Positions 26,105-35,568 of a stretch of 64,000 nucleotides of DNA are shown here, one piece after another (within the stretch, counting starts at the first letter, position 1; each line of letters begins with the position of its first letter). Under the pieces are notes generated by a model. The model was not told the origin of the DNA. It saw only the letters and a program-made list of their open reading frames with translations, and searched no databases. The DNA comes from Bacteroidales bacterium (GTDB lineage: Bacteria; Bacteroidota; Bacteroidia; Bacteroidales; UBA932), in NCBI GenBank assembly GCA_017452265.1, contig JAFTMS010000019.1, positions 62,001-126,000 on the forward strand, given 5' to 3'. The position numbers and the translations under genes are program-made.

Positions 26105-26908
26105 CTCTGCCTGTTCCAACGTATCAAGTTTGCCGACATCTATCAGCTTCAATTCCTTTACCGCCACTCCGTATATGTTACAGGTGCCGCAGACCGAAAG
26201 GTAAAAGTCCATTATCGGAAAGCGCGGGGCGGAATCCGTGCCTTTTCCTTCCGGAAACTCAGGCCGGATTCCAGCCATGTGCACATACTCCTGCATCACA
26301 TCGAACACCTTGTCCGACAGAATGTGTATTCCGGAAAAGGCCAGTCGCAGGCAGCGGGACGGTTCGAAGGCCCCGTCACTGCCGGCAAGCGTTTCGGGAA
26401 CATGCTCCGCCTCAAGATATGGTGAGCGGACTTCGCCCGTGCTCACATTCGTCCATCCGGCCAGACGCATGGTCTGCGGATCGAAGAGCAGATAGCGTGA
26501 AGACTTGCGCTCGCTGACAAGCAGCGTCGCGAGTGCGTCCGGACGTACCTGTGACTCAAACCATCTGATATCCAGATCCGACAGTATATCCACATTGTGC
26601 ACAAGAAAACTGCCGCATCCTTCGAGATAAGGCCGGGCATGGAGAATGCCGCCGCCTGTCTCCAGAAGCATCGCCCGCTCGTCAGACACGTTCATCTGCA
26701 TGATGTCCTGACCTGCAATCCAGTCCTCTACCTTGTCGGCAAAATGGTGCACATTCACCACGGCTTCATTCACGCCGGCAGCCTTCAGCTTCATGGCTAC
26801 ATGCTCGATGAGAGGCCTTCCGCAGACCGGTACAAGGGCCTTGGGAAGGGTGTCGGTGATGGGTTTGAGACGGGTGCCCAGACCGGCTGCAAATATCAAG
26901 GTCTTCAT
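26072..26908 (-). CDS. MurU-like nucleotidyltransferase (probable MurNAc-1-phosphate uridylyltransferase)
   Basis: 278 aa. N-terminal FAAGLGTRLKPITDTLPKAL (residues about 6-25) is the GxGTRLxPxTxxxPKAL signature of NTP-sugar transferases, and VHNVDILSDLD holds the metal-binding Asp. The PKALVPVCGRPLIEHV form is typical of MurU/RmlA-like enzymes. Its start overlaps the stop of a sugar kinase gene (ATGA, 26905-26908). In Pseudomonas, AmgK and MurU together convert MurNAc to UDP-MurNAc and bypass MurA; the same pairing here suggests cell-wall sugar recycling. Substrate is inferred from context. The C-terminal ten residues come from a dispersed repeat. Confidence 0.8.
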   Translation of the reverse strand: MKTLIFAAGLGTRLKPITDTLPKALVPVCGRPLIEHVAMKLKAAGVNEAVVNVHHFADKVEDWIAGQDIMQMNVSDERAMLLETGGGILHARPYLEGCGSFLVHNVDILSDLDIRWFESQVRPDALATLLVSERKSSRYLLFDPQTMRLAGWTNVSTGEVRSPYLEAEHVPETLAGSDGAFEPSRCLRLAFSGIHILSDKVFDVMQEYVHMAGIRPEFPEGKGTDSAPRFPIMDFYLSVCGTCNIYGVAVKELKLIDVGKLDTLEQAEKIATSLRSSQ

Positions 26909-28389
26909 GGATGTTCTCTATGGATAAGACGTACATGGATGGACGGGTATTTTTCGGTGAGGTGGGCGGCGAGATGTTCGGCGCAGTAGACCGAACGGTG
27001 CTGGCCTCCCGTGCAGCCGAAGCTGACCGAAAGATGCGTGAAGCCTCGTCCGGCGTATGTCTCCACATGCTGATCCACCACTCCATAGACATGCTCCATG
27101 AAGCCGAGTACCTCACCGTCATCTTCAAGAAAACGTATCACCGGCTCGTCTCTGCCCGTCAGTTTCCTATATGGTTCGTATCTGCCCGGATTGTGCAGCG
27201 AGCGGCAGTCGAAGACATATCCTCCGCCGTTTCCCGACAAGTCCTCCGGTATTCCCTTCTTGAATGAAAAACTATACACCTTCACCTCCAGTCTTCCGTC
27301 CTCGACCTCAGCGGCAAAGCGAGGCAAGGTCGTCAGACGCCTGAGTGTCTGTACGAGATACGGATAACGTGCCTCAAGTTCAGCGGCATCCAACCCTCTG
27401 AACGGCTTGTCCAGAAGCTCAGCAAGGCTCGCCAGCGCAGGAGGTATGCTCGTCACGAACTGGGCCTTATGCTCGACCAGTCCGCGGAATCCATAGGCGC
27501 CAAGTACCTGCAGCAGCCTGAACAGCAAGAAGATCCGCAGTCTGCCATTAAATACGGAAGACTCCACCGACACATATTCCGAAAGCGCTTCAACATAGCT
27601 CTCCACCATCATATTCTTCAGTTCCTGAGGATACTTCGCGCGGGCCTGCCACACGAACGAGGCCACGTCATAGTATATCGGCCCACGCCGTCCTCCTTGG
27701 AAATCAATGAAGTACGGCTGCCCGTCCCGAATCATCACATTGCGTGCGTTGAAATCCCTATACAGAAAGGTCGGAGGCACAGGCTGCCCTGGTCTATGAG
27801 AACCTACGCATCCTTCGCCCCCATCCAGCAGGTCGTCAGCCAGCCTTTCCAGATCATCCTGCAGGCGGACTTCATTGAATTCCAGCCCGGAAGGCTTCAG
27901 AAAACAGTATTTGAAATAATTAAGATCGAACAGAGCCATGCGCCTGTCGAAAGAGGGCTGCGGATAGCAGACCGAAAAGTCCAGACCGTCCGCTCCTTCA
28001 AACTGAATCTTCGGAAGCAGCGCCATCGTCCTGCACAGAAGGCCTGAAACGGCATCCCACGAGTTGTCCTTGCGCGCCTTCTCCACCATATCGTACAGCA
28101 GCGTATCCCCCAGATCCTCCTGCAGATAGGAAAGGCCGTCCGCGCTGACCGCATATATTTCCGGAACCGGTATCCCCTTGCTTCTGAAATGCCCTGCAAT
28201 AGTCAGAAATGCCTTGTTCTCATTCACATCCGTGCCCGTCACGCCCATGCAGGACTCCCCTGCCGACGATGCGAGGCGGACGTAGCGGCGGTTGCTTCCG
28301 GAGCCGTAAAGAGGCGAGGCGTCGGAAGGGGCATGGCCATATATGCCCGTATATAATTGATATAATGCCTTCTGATGTATTGTATCCAT
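26905..28389 (-). CDS. AmgK-like sugar kinase fused to a RapZ C-terminal domain
   Basis: 494 aa from the ATG at 28389 (MDTIHQKALYQLYTGIYG); the longer frame upstream overlaps pncB and lacks homologous features. Residues about 1-340 are an APH-type kinase: LYRDFNARNVM contains the catalytic Asp and Asn, FIDFQGGRRGPIYYDVASFV the second metal Asp. Residues about 358-494 are a RapZ C-terminal domain: VYSFSFKKGIP, FDCRSLHNPGR, and VSFGCTGGQHRSVYCAEHLA (GCTGGQHRSV at about 458-467). In E. coli that domain binds small RNAs and senses glucosamine-6-phosphate. The RapZ N-terminal P-loop kinase is absent. The partner is the overlapping MurU-like gene. Kinase substrate (MurNAc/GlcNAc) is inferred. Confidence 0.85.
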   Translation of the reverse strand: MDTIHQKALYQLYTGIYGHAPSDASPLYGSGSNRRYVRLASSAGESCMGVTGTDVNENKAFLTIAGHFRSKGIPVPEIYAVSADGLSYLQEDLGDTLLYDMVEKARKDNSWDAVSGLLCRTMALLPKIQFEGADGLDFSVCYPQPSFDRRMALFDLNYFKYCFLKPSGLEFNEVRLQDDLERLADDLLDGGEGCVGSHRPGQPVPPTFLYRDFNARNVMIRDGQPYFIDFQGGRRGPIYYDVASFVWQARAKYPQELKNMMVESYVEALSEYVSVESSVFNGRLRIFLLFRLLQVLGAYGFRGLVEHKAQFVTSIPPALASLAELLDKPFRGLDAAELEARYPYLVQTLRRLTTLPRFAAEVEDGRLEVKVYSFSFKKGIPEDLSGNGGGYVFDCRSLHNPGRYEPYRKLTGRDEPVIRFLEDDGEVLGFMEHVYGVVDQHVETYAGRGFTHLSVSFGCTGGQHRSVYCAEHLAAHLTEKYPSIHVRLIHREHP

Positions 28390-28428
28390 AAATATTGCGA
28401 AAATACAAAATAATTCTGACAAAAATAT

Positions 28429-28436
28429 TACATTTG
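28429..28436 (+). promoter_or_regulatory. possible -7 element for pncB-pncA
   Basis: TACATTTG, 10 bases before the pncB start. No TTG at 19-20 bases upstream; weak evidence. Confidence 0.35.
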
Positions 28437-28445
28437 TAAGTTTAA

Positions 28446-29945
28446 ATGAAAACGCAACCAATGTTGAATTACGCTTACTGCTCGGACAAGTACCAGTACA
28501 CCATGGGAAAGTCCTTCTACGACAGCGGAATGAAAGACCAGACCGCCGTCTTCAACATGTTCTACAGAAAGGCTCCGGAGAACAACAACTGGGCTGTTGT
28601 CAGCGGCACGGACGAAGTCATCGAGATGATCCAGAATCTCGGAAACATGGAGCCTGAATTCTTCGAGAAGTTCCTTCCGGGCGACGAATACAAGGAATTC
28701 CGCGGCTACCTGTCCGCGATGAAGTTCACAGGAACCGTCTACGCGATGCGTGAAGGCGAAATCGTATTCCCGAACCAGCCTGTCATCATCGTCGAAGGCC
28801 CCCTCATCGAGGCACAGGTGCTCGAGACCCCGATGCTCTGCATAATGAACCACCAGATGGCTGTGGCCACTAAGGCATCAAGGGTGTGCAGGGCCACGAA
28901 CCGTCCCGTCAGCGAATTCGGTTCCAGAAGGGCGCACGGCCCGTGGGCTGCCATTTACGGAGCCAAGGCCGCAATAATCGCCGGATGCAGCAACACATCG
29001 AACATAATGACGGGAGTGATGAACGACTACGGCTCCACAGGAACGATGGCCCACAGCTATGTGACCTCGTTCGGATGTACCGTCGAAGGTGAGCACAAGG
29101 CCTTCGACACATACATAAAGACGCACAGGGACGAGTCCATAATCCTGCTCATAGACACATACGACACCCTCCGCTGCGGTATCCTCAACGCGATGAGGGC
29201 CTTCCGCGAGAACGGAATCGACGACGAATACAAGAAGGGATACGGAGTGCGTCTGGACAGCGGAGACCTCGCATATCTTTCCGCAGAATGCCGATGCATC
29301 CTCGACGAGAACGGCTTCAAGGGCTGCAAGATATTCGCCACCAACTCATTGGACGAGTATCTCATCACAGACCTCGAGCGTCAGGGAGCCTGCATCGACT
29401 CATACGGAGTGGGTGACGCCATCGCGACGAGCAAGGCCAATCCGTGCTTCGGCAACGTATACAAGCTCGTGCAGATCGACGGCGAGGCAGTGCTCAAGCG
29501 TTCCGAAGACAAGGTGAAGCTCATAAATCCGGGATTCCAGATCACATACAGAATCATGGTCAACGACCCGTCGAAGGGGGAAATCTTCAAGGTGGACGTG
29601 ACATGCCTGCGCGGAGACGGACTCAGCAAGCTCATCGAGGCCGGCAAGGAATTCACCGTATGCGACGAGTACGACCGTTACAGATACAAGACGTTCGAGG
29701 CCGGAAGCTACAAGGCTACAATCCTGCAGCACAAGGTGATAGAGAACGGAAAGAGATGCGTTCCGATGCATTCGCTCGTGGAGAAGAAGGCATATTACAA
29801 CGATACGCTGGCGCACTTCAGCCCAAGCGAGAGGCGCCTCATCAATCCGCATTATTATAAGGTGGACATCTCTGACGACCTGTACAACCTCAAGATGGGA
29901 ATCATCAACAGGCTGGTGAAAGAGATTAATGATTTTAAATTATGA
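28446..29945 (+). CDS. pncB: nicotinate phosphoribosyltransferase
   Basis: 499 aa. It converts nicotinate and PRPP to nicotinate mononucleotide for NAD salvage. Family marks: YKYQYTMGKSFYDSGMKD-like N-terminus (SDKYQYTMGK), VSGTDEVIEMI, FGSRRAHGPWAAI, GTMAHSYVTSF with the catalytic His region, LIDTYDT, and VRLDSGDLA. Length is typical. It overlaps the nicotinamidase gene by 4 bases (ATGA, 29942-29945), so the two form a coupled salvage operon. Confidence 0.94.
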   Translation: MKTQPMLNYAYCSDKYQYTMGKSFYDSGMKDQTAVFNMFYRKAPENNNWAVVSGTDEVIEMIQNLGNMEPEFFEKFLPGDEYKEFRGYLSAMKFTGTVYAMREGEIVFPNQPVIIVEGPLIEAQVLETPMLCIMNHQMAVATKASRVCRATNRPVSEFGSRRAHGPWAAIYGAKAAIIAGCSNTSNIMTGVMNDYGSTGTMAHSYVTSFGCTVEGEHKAFDTYIKTHRDESIILLIDTYDTLRCGILNAMRAFRENGIDDEYKKGYGVRLDSGDLAYLSAECRCILDENGFKGCKIFATNSLDEYLITDLERQGACIDSYGVGDAIATSKANPCFGNVYKLVQIDGEAVLKRSEDKVKLINPGFQITYRIMVNDPSKGEIFKVDVTCLRGDGLSKLIEAGKEFTVCDEYDRYRYKTFEAGSYKATILQHKVIENGKRCVPMHSLVEKKAYYNDTLAHFSPSERRLINPHYYKVDISDDLYNLKMGIINRLVKEINDFKL

Positions 29946-30529
29946 CAAACAGCGCATTAGTAGTGGTGGACATGCTCTACGACTTCATCGACGGAAGCCT
30001 TGCATGCCAGAATGCCGACGAAGCAGTCGCGCAGACATTGAAATTCATAGATTCGCAGACCGAAGGCCGTAAAGGAGAGGAACACGAAATCATTGACACG
30101 TTCCCTATCCTCTTCATCCGAGACCATCATCCTGCAGACCACTCTTCATTCAAGGAGCAGGGAGGCATCTGGCCGTCACACTGCGTCGCAGGCACAAGAG
30201 GCGGAGAAATCCACAAGAGCCTGCAGCCGTATGCAGTGGAGGAACTGACATTCGACAAGGGTTGCGACAAGGCGGTGGAGCAGTATTCCGGATTCGAAGG
30301 GGTGAACAACGCAGGCCAGTCGCTCGGCGAGATTCTCGAGCTTTTAGACACGACAGACGTATACGTCTGCGGAATAGCCACTGAATATTGTGTCAGAAAC
30401 ACATGTGAGGACCTGTTGAAGGCAGGTTTCAAGGTGCATCTTCTCAAGGACTGCATCGCATATGTAGACCATGAAGGCCACCTCAAGGCCCTCGAAGAAA
30501 TGGCAGCGGAGGGCGTAAGTATTGAATAA
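29942..30529 (+). CDS. pncA: nicotinamidase (isochorismatase family)
   Basis: 195 aa. It deamidates nicotinamide to nicotinate, the substrate of the overlapping pncB product. Motifs in order: VVVDMLYDF with catalytic Asp9 region, RDHHPADHSSF with the metal-binding Asp/His cluster, GIWPSHCVAGTRGGEIH, FDKGCDKAVEQYSGF with the catalytic Lys region, and VYVCGIATEYCVRNTCEDLL with the nucleophilic Cys in EYC. Slightly shorter than E. coli PncA (213 aa). The pairing with pncB makes the assignment firm. Confidence 0.93.
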   Translation: MTNSALVVVDMLYDFIDGSLACQNADEAVAQTLKFIDSQTEGRKGEEHEIIDTFPILFIRDHHPADHSSFKEQGGIWPSHCVAGTRGGEIHKSLQPYAVEELTFDKGCDKAVEQYSGFEGVNNAGQSLGEILELLDTTDVYVCGIATEYCVRNTCEDLLKAGFKVHLLKDCIAYVDHEGHLKALEEMAAEGVSIE

Positions 30530-30551
30530 TCAATAATTATTCGTACCTTTG
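30522..30551 (+). promoter_or_regulatory. promoter of the putative porin-MltF operon
   Basis: TTG (30522-30524), 19 bases, TACCTTTG (30544-30551), 10 bases before the ATG at 30562. Full match to the Bacteroidota consensus; its -33 box overlaps the pncA stop region. Confidence 0.7.
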
Positions 30552-30561
30552 CCGTCTTGTT

Positions 30562-33327
30562 ATGAAGAATTTTTGGGGTAAAATATGGATTCCCGCCCTG
30601 CTCGTGCTCGTGGCTGCTGCGCAGTCGTCCGGCATCGATGCAGGCAGGGCAGCCGGTCTTGCAAGGCTGGCTGATTCGCTCATACTCAACCGCTTGGACG
30701 ATTCTTCCGACATTATTCTGCAGGACAGCTCGGCTGCAGTTCTTCCGGACAGCACGGCAGTCGCAGACACTCTCGCAGCCATAGACAGCCTCGCCCCGGA
30801 GGACTCCATCGAAGTGGAGCAGCTCTTCCTCTCGGCACGCGACACGATAAAGATTCCAGATTCACTCAAGGATACGGATCCGTTCTTCTACAAATATTAC
30901 ATAGCCGTAAAGGATTCTGCCACAAGGGTTCAGGTGCGCGATTCGCTTATTCTTGCAGGCGACACGACGGAACTGTTCAAGCTCGACTCCTTATATATAA
31001 AGGACTCGACGGAAGTGGCAAAGGCGAAATTTGACGCATGGTATGCATCTCTGACAAGGAGGGAGCGCAAGAAGTACGACGCAGAGCAGGCCCTTCCGGG
31101 ACTTATCGCAGCCGCAAACCGCAAGCTTGAGATAAAGGACAGCATAAAGGCATACAAGGACAGCGTCCTTCAGGCCACTCCGCGTATCCTCGAGACATTC
31201 GCCGTACCTGATTCAATGCACTACAAGAGGCTGATAATGTGGAAGCACGACAGATATTTCCAGAACATCGCCCTGGAGAAGCAGGACACGACATACAACT
31301 ATCATTTCAACGACAACCCGCTCTTCAAGGAAGACCTCAACGCCACATGGCTCGGAGTGAGCGGTTCACCTGTGCAGCTCTATGACTTCTTCAAGCGCAG
31401 GGAAGCGGAGAACATGATATTCTACACACCTTACGAAATCTACAGCTTCACGCCTGAAACGCTTCCGCAGTACAACACGAAGACCCCATACACGGAGCTG
31501 GCATACTGGGGAACACTCTTCGCGAATCAGGAAAAGGAGGAATCATGCGTAAGGGTGCTCACCACACAGAACATAACCCCGGCTCTTAACCTCACCCTCG
31601 AATACGAGCAGTATGGAGGAAACGGTATGCTCAAGAGGGAGGACACCGACAACAGGACGGCCCTGATCTCGACGAACTACCTCGGCAAGAAATACATGAT
31701 GCACGCAGGTTACATCTACAACAAGGTGGAGCGCAGCGAAAACGGCGGAATCATCGACTACAAGATGATCAGGGACACGACCGTGGACGCACGTGAAATA
31801 GACGTACATCTGAGAGATGCCAGCAACCTTCTGAAAAAGAACACGATATACCTCGACCAGACGCTGAGGATACCGTTCACATTCCTCGACAAGGACGTGA
31901 GGATGCAGAAGAAGGCAGAGAAGCTGAAGGCGGCACGCAGAGACAGCATCATGGCAAGCGGAGACTCGATAGCGATAGCGGCGCTTCAGGCAGAGGAAGC
32001 GGCAGCAAAGTCGCTCGCGGCGGAGACTCCGGACACTGCAGGCATAAATACAGACATCACGACGGCATTCATAGGCCACAGCAGCGAGTACAGCGTTGTG
32101 CGCAAGACCTACGAGGATGTCATTTCAGACGATGCCGGCAGGGATTTCTACCACGACAGGTTCTATCTGAACCCGACGACGAGCCACGACTCGCTCAGGG
32201 TGATGAAGCTGGAGAACCGCGTGTTCATACGACTGCAGCCGTGGAAGAGCGACGGCATCGTATCCAAACTTGACGTCGGACTGGGCGACAAGCTCCTGAG
32301 CCACTACAGCTTCAGGCCGACAGACTACCTCGAGGGAAGCACAAACGTAGTGCAGAACTCCCTCTACCTCTACGCAGGCGCGAACGGACAGTACAGGAAG
32401 TACTTCAAATGGGACGCCTTCGGACGATACACTTTCGCAGGAAGCGAAGTCAACGACTTCAACATCAATGCGAACATGTCGTTCAGCGCATATCCGTTCC
32501 GCAGAGACAGGAACAGCCCGCTCACGCTCAAAGCCCACTTCGAGACAAGCCTCAGGGAGCCGGACTACTATGAGCAGTTCCTGTGCACAAACCATTTCAA
32601 ATGGGACAACAGCTTCGGCAAGATATCCACGACCAAGCTTGAAGGCTCGCTCTCAATCCCCAAGTGGAAGCTTGAGGCGAAGGTCGGATATGCCCTGCTG
32701 AGCAACAACATCTATTACGATACGCTTGGAATCGTAAGACAGAACACCAAACCTATGAGCGTCCTGACGGCTTCGCTCAGGAAGGACTTCACGCTCTGGA
32801 AGTTCCATCTGGACCATCAGGCTCTGCTGCAGTTCTCGTCGAATCAGGACGTGCTGCCGCTGCCGACACTGGCCCTGAACTTCAGGTACTACTTCCAGTT
32901 CGACGTCGTGAAGAACGTCATGCAGATGCAGGTGGGTGCGAACGGAACATTCACAACAAAATGGTATGCACAGTCATACAACCCGGTATTGGGAGTGTTC
33001 TACAATCAGAAAGACGAGAAATTCGGCAACAGTCCTCTCATAGACGTTTTTGTAAACATACAGTGGAAGAGGGCAAGCATATTCGTGAAGGTCGTCAACA
33101 TGAACATGGGTTGGCCGACCAGACATGCGGATTACTTTACGGCGAACGGATACATCGCAAGCCAAAGGGCGTTGAAGTTCGGAATTTCATGGCCTTTCTA
33201 CGTATTGCCGGGTAGAAGTGGAACAAGCGCGGCAGCCGCCGGAGCCACGGGAAGTGGCAGGGGCGGAGCAGGAATGTCAGCCGGCAGATCCGGAAGCGGA
33301 CGTTCAGGCGCTGTAAACAGAAGATAA
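30562..33327 (+). CDS. putative outer membrane porin (Porin_10-like)
   Basis: 921 aa. A hydrophobic N-terminus (IWIPALLVLVAAAQS) acts as signal. Residues about 30-330 are acidic and Asp/Ser-rich (ADSLILNRLDDSSDI ... ERKKYDAEQ). A long beta-barrel follows, with repeated alternating strands (YAGANGQYRKYFKWDAFGRY; FRYYFQFDVVKNVMQMQVGA; LKFGISWPFYVLPG), characteristic of the Bacteroidota putative porin family. Beyond the expected last strand (KFGISWPFYV) there is a low-complexity tail of about 40 residues rich in Gly, Ser, Ala and Arg, unusual for an outer membrane barrel, whose last strand normally ends the protein. The stop overlaps the next start (TAATG). Substrate unknown. Confidence 0.82.
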   Translation: MKNFWGKIWIPALLVLVAAAQSSGIDAGRAAGLARLADSLILNRLDDSSDIILQDSSAAVLPDSTAVADTLAAIDSLAPEDSIEVEQLFLSARDTIKIPDSLKDTDPFFYKYYIAVKDSATRVQVRDSLILAGDTTELFKLDSLYIKDSTEVAKAKFDAWYASLTRRERKKYDAEQALPGLIAAANRKLEIKDSIKAYKDSVLQATPRILETFAVPDSMHYKRLIMWKHDRYFQNIALEKQDTTYNYHFNDNPLFKEDLNATWLGVSGSPVQLYDFFKRREAENMIFYTPYEIYSFTPETLPQYNTKTPYTELAYWGTLFANQEKEESCVRVLTTQNITPALNLTLEYEQYGGNGMLKREDTDNRTALISTNYLGKKYMMHAGYIYNKVERSENGGIIDYKMIRDTTVDAREIDVHLRDASNLLKKNTIYLDQTLRIPFTFLDKDVRMQKKAEKLKAARRDSIMASGDSIAIAALQAEEAAAKSLAAETPDTAGINTDITTAFIGHSSEYSVVRKTYEDVISDDAGRDFYHDRFYLNPTTSHDSLRVMKLENRVFIRLQPWKSDGIVSKLDVGLGDKLLSHYSFRPTDYLEGSTNVVQNSLYLYAGANGQYRKYFKWDAFGRYTFAGSEVNDFNINANMSFSAYPFRRDRNSPLTLKAHFETSLREPDYYEQFLCTNHFKWDNSFGKISTTKLEGSLSIPKWKLEAKVGYALLSNNIYYDTLGIVRQNTKPMSVLTASLRKDFTLWKFHLDHQALLQFSSNQDVLPLPTLALNFRYYFQFDVVKNVMQMQVGANGTFTTKWYAQSYNPVLGVFYNQKDEKFGNSPLIDVFVNIQWKRASIFVKVVNMNMGWPTRHADYFTANGYIASQRALKFGISWPFYVLPGRSGTSAAAAGATGSGRGGAGMSAGRSGSGRSGAVNRR

Positions 33328-34397
33328 TGAAGATCAAGACACAAAGAAGACTGAGAAACGTGCTCATCTCATTGGCTGTGATATGCATCACACCACTCGC
33401 GGAAAAAGGAAGAATGCTAAGTGGAGCACGTTCGACCGATGCCTTTGCAGGAAAGGACATCGTATGCGCCATAGACCTCGGAGACGACATGTATGGCGGA
33501 CATGGTCTGGAGACAGGCCTCAACTACGAGCTTCTCAGCACTTTCGCTGAGGACAACCACTGCAACATAAGCATTGTTGCAGCAGGCAAGGAAGACAACT
33601 ACATCGACTCCCTCCGCATGGGAACGGTTGACATCGTCATCACTCATGACAAGGACTCTCTCGAAGGCCACGGCATAGACGTTCTCAGACAGGTTCACGA
33701 CTGTTCTGTATGGGCTGTGAACAGCTCTGATGAAAACGAGGTAAGACAGCTCAACAGCTGGCTCAGCTATGTCACATCATCACCGGAATATGCCGGAATG
33801 CAGAAGCGCTTCCACAATGTGTACAATCCGCAGAAGCGCGCGGAAAAAGGCGTAACAAGCAGGACAATAAGCCCTTATGACGAGCTTATAAAGGACTATG
33901 CCGCAGAGCTCGGCTGGGACTGGAGGATGCTTGCCGCCGTCGTATATCAGGAATCCAAGTTCTCGATAAGCTCACGCTCTTTCCGCGGAGCCGTCGGACT
34001 GATGCAGGTGATGCCGCAGACAGGCCGTCACTATGGCGTGGACAATCTTCTCGACCCCGAAGAGAACATAAAGGCCGGCACAAGCCACCTGAAGAGGCTG
34101 CAGAACATATTCCGCAAGTACAACCTTGAGCATGAAGAACTTATAAAGTTCACACTGGCAGCATACAACGCAGGTGAAGGCCGCATCATGGACTGCCGCA
34201 ACTTCGCGGCGGCACAGCAGGCGGACAGCACTAAATGGGATTCTATCGTTGAAATCATTCCGCTCATGCGTGAGGATTCGATTCTTGAAGACGAGTCCGT
34301 AAGGTTAGGAAAGTTCCAGGGACACGAGACAATCGCATATGTGGACAGCGTGTTGGCGCACTACGATGCATTCTGCACCATCTGCCCTGCTATCTGA
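33327..34397 (+). CDS. MltF-like membrane-bound lytic transglycosylase
   Basis: 356 aa. A signal anchor is followed by a partial solute-binding-like domain (residues about 45-185: IVCAIDLGDDMYGG ... MGTVDIVITHDKDS), then an SLT transglycosylase domain: WDWRMLAAVVYQESKFSISSRS with the catalytic Glu in YQESKF, FRGAVGLMQVMPQTGRHYG, LDPEENIKAGTSHLKRL, and FTLAAYNAGEGRIMD. This two-domain order is that of MltF, which cleaves peptidoglycan between MurNAc and GlcNAc at the outer membrane. The solute-binding part is shorter than in E. coli MltF. Coupled to the porin gene; its end overlaps the convergent permease gene by 8 bases. Confidence 0.9.
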   Translation: MKIKTQRRLRNVLISLAVICITPLAEKGRMLSGARSTDAFAGKDIVCAIDLGDDMYGGHGLETGLNYELLSTFAEDNHCNISIVAAGKEDNYIDSLRMGTVDIVITHDKDSLEGHGIDVLRQVHDCSVWAVNSSDENEVRQLNSWLSYVTSSPEYAGMQKRFHNVYNPQKRAEKGVTSRTISPYDELIKDYAAELGWDWRMLAAVVYQESKFSISSRSFRGAVGLMQVMPQTGRHYGVDNLLDPEENIKAGTSHLKRLQNIFRKYNLEHEELIKFTLAAYNAGEGRIMDCRNFAAAQQADSTKWDSIVEIIPLMREDSILEDESVRLGKFQGHETIAYVDSVLAHYDAFCTICPAI

Positions 34398-35565
34398 CCC
34401 TGACCGTATCCGCAGGATCCACCTTCGCGATGAAGAGGCACGGGATCAGAAGAAGAATCATGATGACTGCAAAGGCAGCGGCATCCGCAATAAGCACGTA
34501 TCCCAGATCCAGATGAACAGGCACGAATGAAACAAAGTAATTCTCAGGATTGAGCTTGAGAAGATGTGTCGTACCCTGTATCAGGCAGAAAAGGCCTGCC
34601 ACAGCATTTCCTATGAGCATTCCCTTCAGCACAAGACCGGCCGCGCTGGAAAGGAAGACCTTTGCGATGGAGCGGTCCGTCATGCCGAGGGATTTGAGAA
34701 GCCCTATCGTGGAAATGTTTTCAAAAAGCATTATCAGAAGGCCGGATATCATGTTGAAACCCGCCACAACTGTCATGAGCAGCAGGATGAAGAGGACATT
34801 GAAATCTATGAGGGAGAGCCAGTCGAAAAGCTGCGGATATCTGGACACGGAGGAAACAGCAATGACAGACGCCTCGTCATCATCCGAATATGCATTCACA
34901 AGCGTGCCTATCTCCTGAGCCGCATCATTTATCCGGGCTTCGTCCTTATGCTCCTTACCGAGAACAATTTCGACGGCCGACACCTGATTTTCCTGCCAGC
35001 CTTCAATCCTCTGAAGGTCAGCCATATCTGCATACACCACCAGCCTGTCGTCCGTCTCCACCATCGCATCGTGGACTGAAACTATGTTGAAGCGGCGAGC
35101 CTTCACCCTGTCGGAAACGAAATATGCCGTCATCCTGTCGCCTTCCTTCAGGCCGGTCACACGGGAAAGACGGCGAGGTATCGAGACTGCGAGCGACACC
35201 GAATCGGGAGCCTGCACTCCCCCTTCCGTACCTTTGAAAAGCACGCCGTGGATATTGTCAGAAGCCTTCACTATGCCTGCACGATAGACGGCAGGGACGA
35301 CTTCATCCACAGCCTCAAGTTTCCGGACATAAGGCATATAGGATGCATCCGCCTCTATCGGCGCAGCATCCTCCAGCACGTTCATTCCGGGAGGCATGAG
35401 GCATACGTCACCGCTCATCCGCGACAGGGCCGAACGTATCTCATGACGAAAGCCTCCCGAGACAGCCACCGCGACAATCATCACAAGAAAGCTTATCGCA
35501 ATCGACGTGACCGCGACATTCCCCTTGAACCTGAGGCGGCGTGCTATGAAGAGCGATGCATCCAT
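34390..35565 (-). CDS. ABC transporter permease, FtsX/LolCE-like
   Basis: 391 aa. Topology of one N-terminal helix (VAVTSIAISFLVMIVAVAVSG), a large periplasmic domain, and three C-terminal helices (FNVLFILLLMTVVAGFNMIS; VFLSSAAGLVLKGMLIGNAVA; YVLIADAAAFAVIMILLLIP), the MacB-like fold plus FtsX domain. N-terminal SLFIARRL is typical of LolC/E-like permeases. No ATPase gene lies beside it, so the partner is elsewhere. Lipoprotein release is a reasonable guess from family similarity. It follows the TPR gene by 3 bases, so they are cotranscribed. Confidence 0.82.
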   Translation of the reverse strand: MDASLFIARRLRFKGNVAVTSIAISFLVMIVAVAVSGGFRHEIRSALSRMSGDVCLMPPGMNVLEDAAPIEADASYMPYVRKLEAVDEVVPAVYRAGIVKASDNIHGVLFKGTEGGVQAPDSVSLAVSIPRRLSRVTGLKEGDRMTAYFVSDRVKARRFNIVSVHDAMVETDDRLVVYADMADLQRIEGWQENQVSAVEIVLGKEHKDEARINDAAQEIGTLVNAYSDDDEASVIAVSSVSRYPQLFDWLSLIDFNVLFILLLMTVVAGFNMISGLLIMLFENISTIGLLKSLGMTDRSIAKVFLSSAAGLVLKGMLIGNAVAGLFCLIQGTTHLLKLNPENYFVSFVPVHLDLGYVLIADAAAFAVIMILLLIPCLFIAKVDPADTVRVR

Positions 35566-35568
35566 GTC

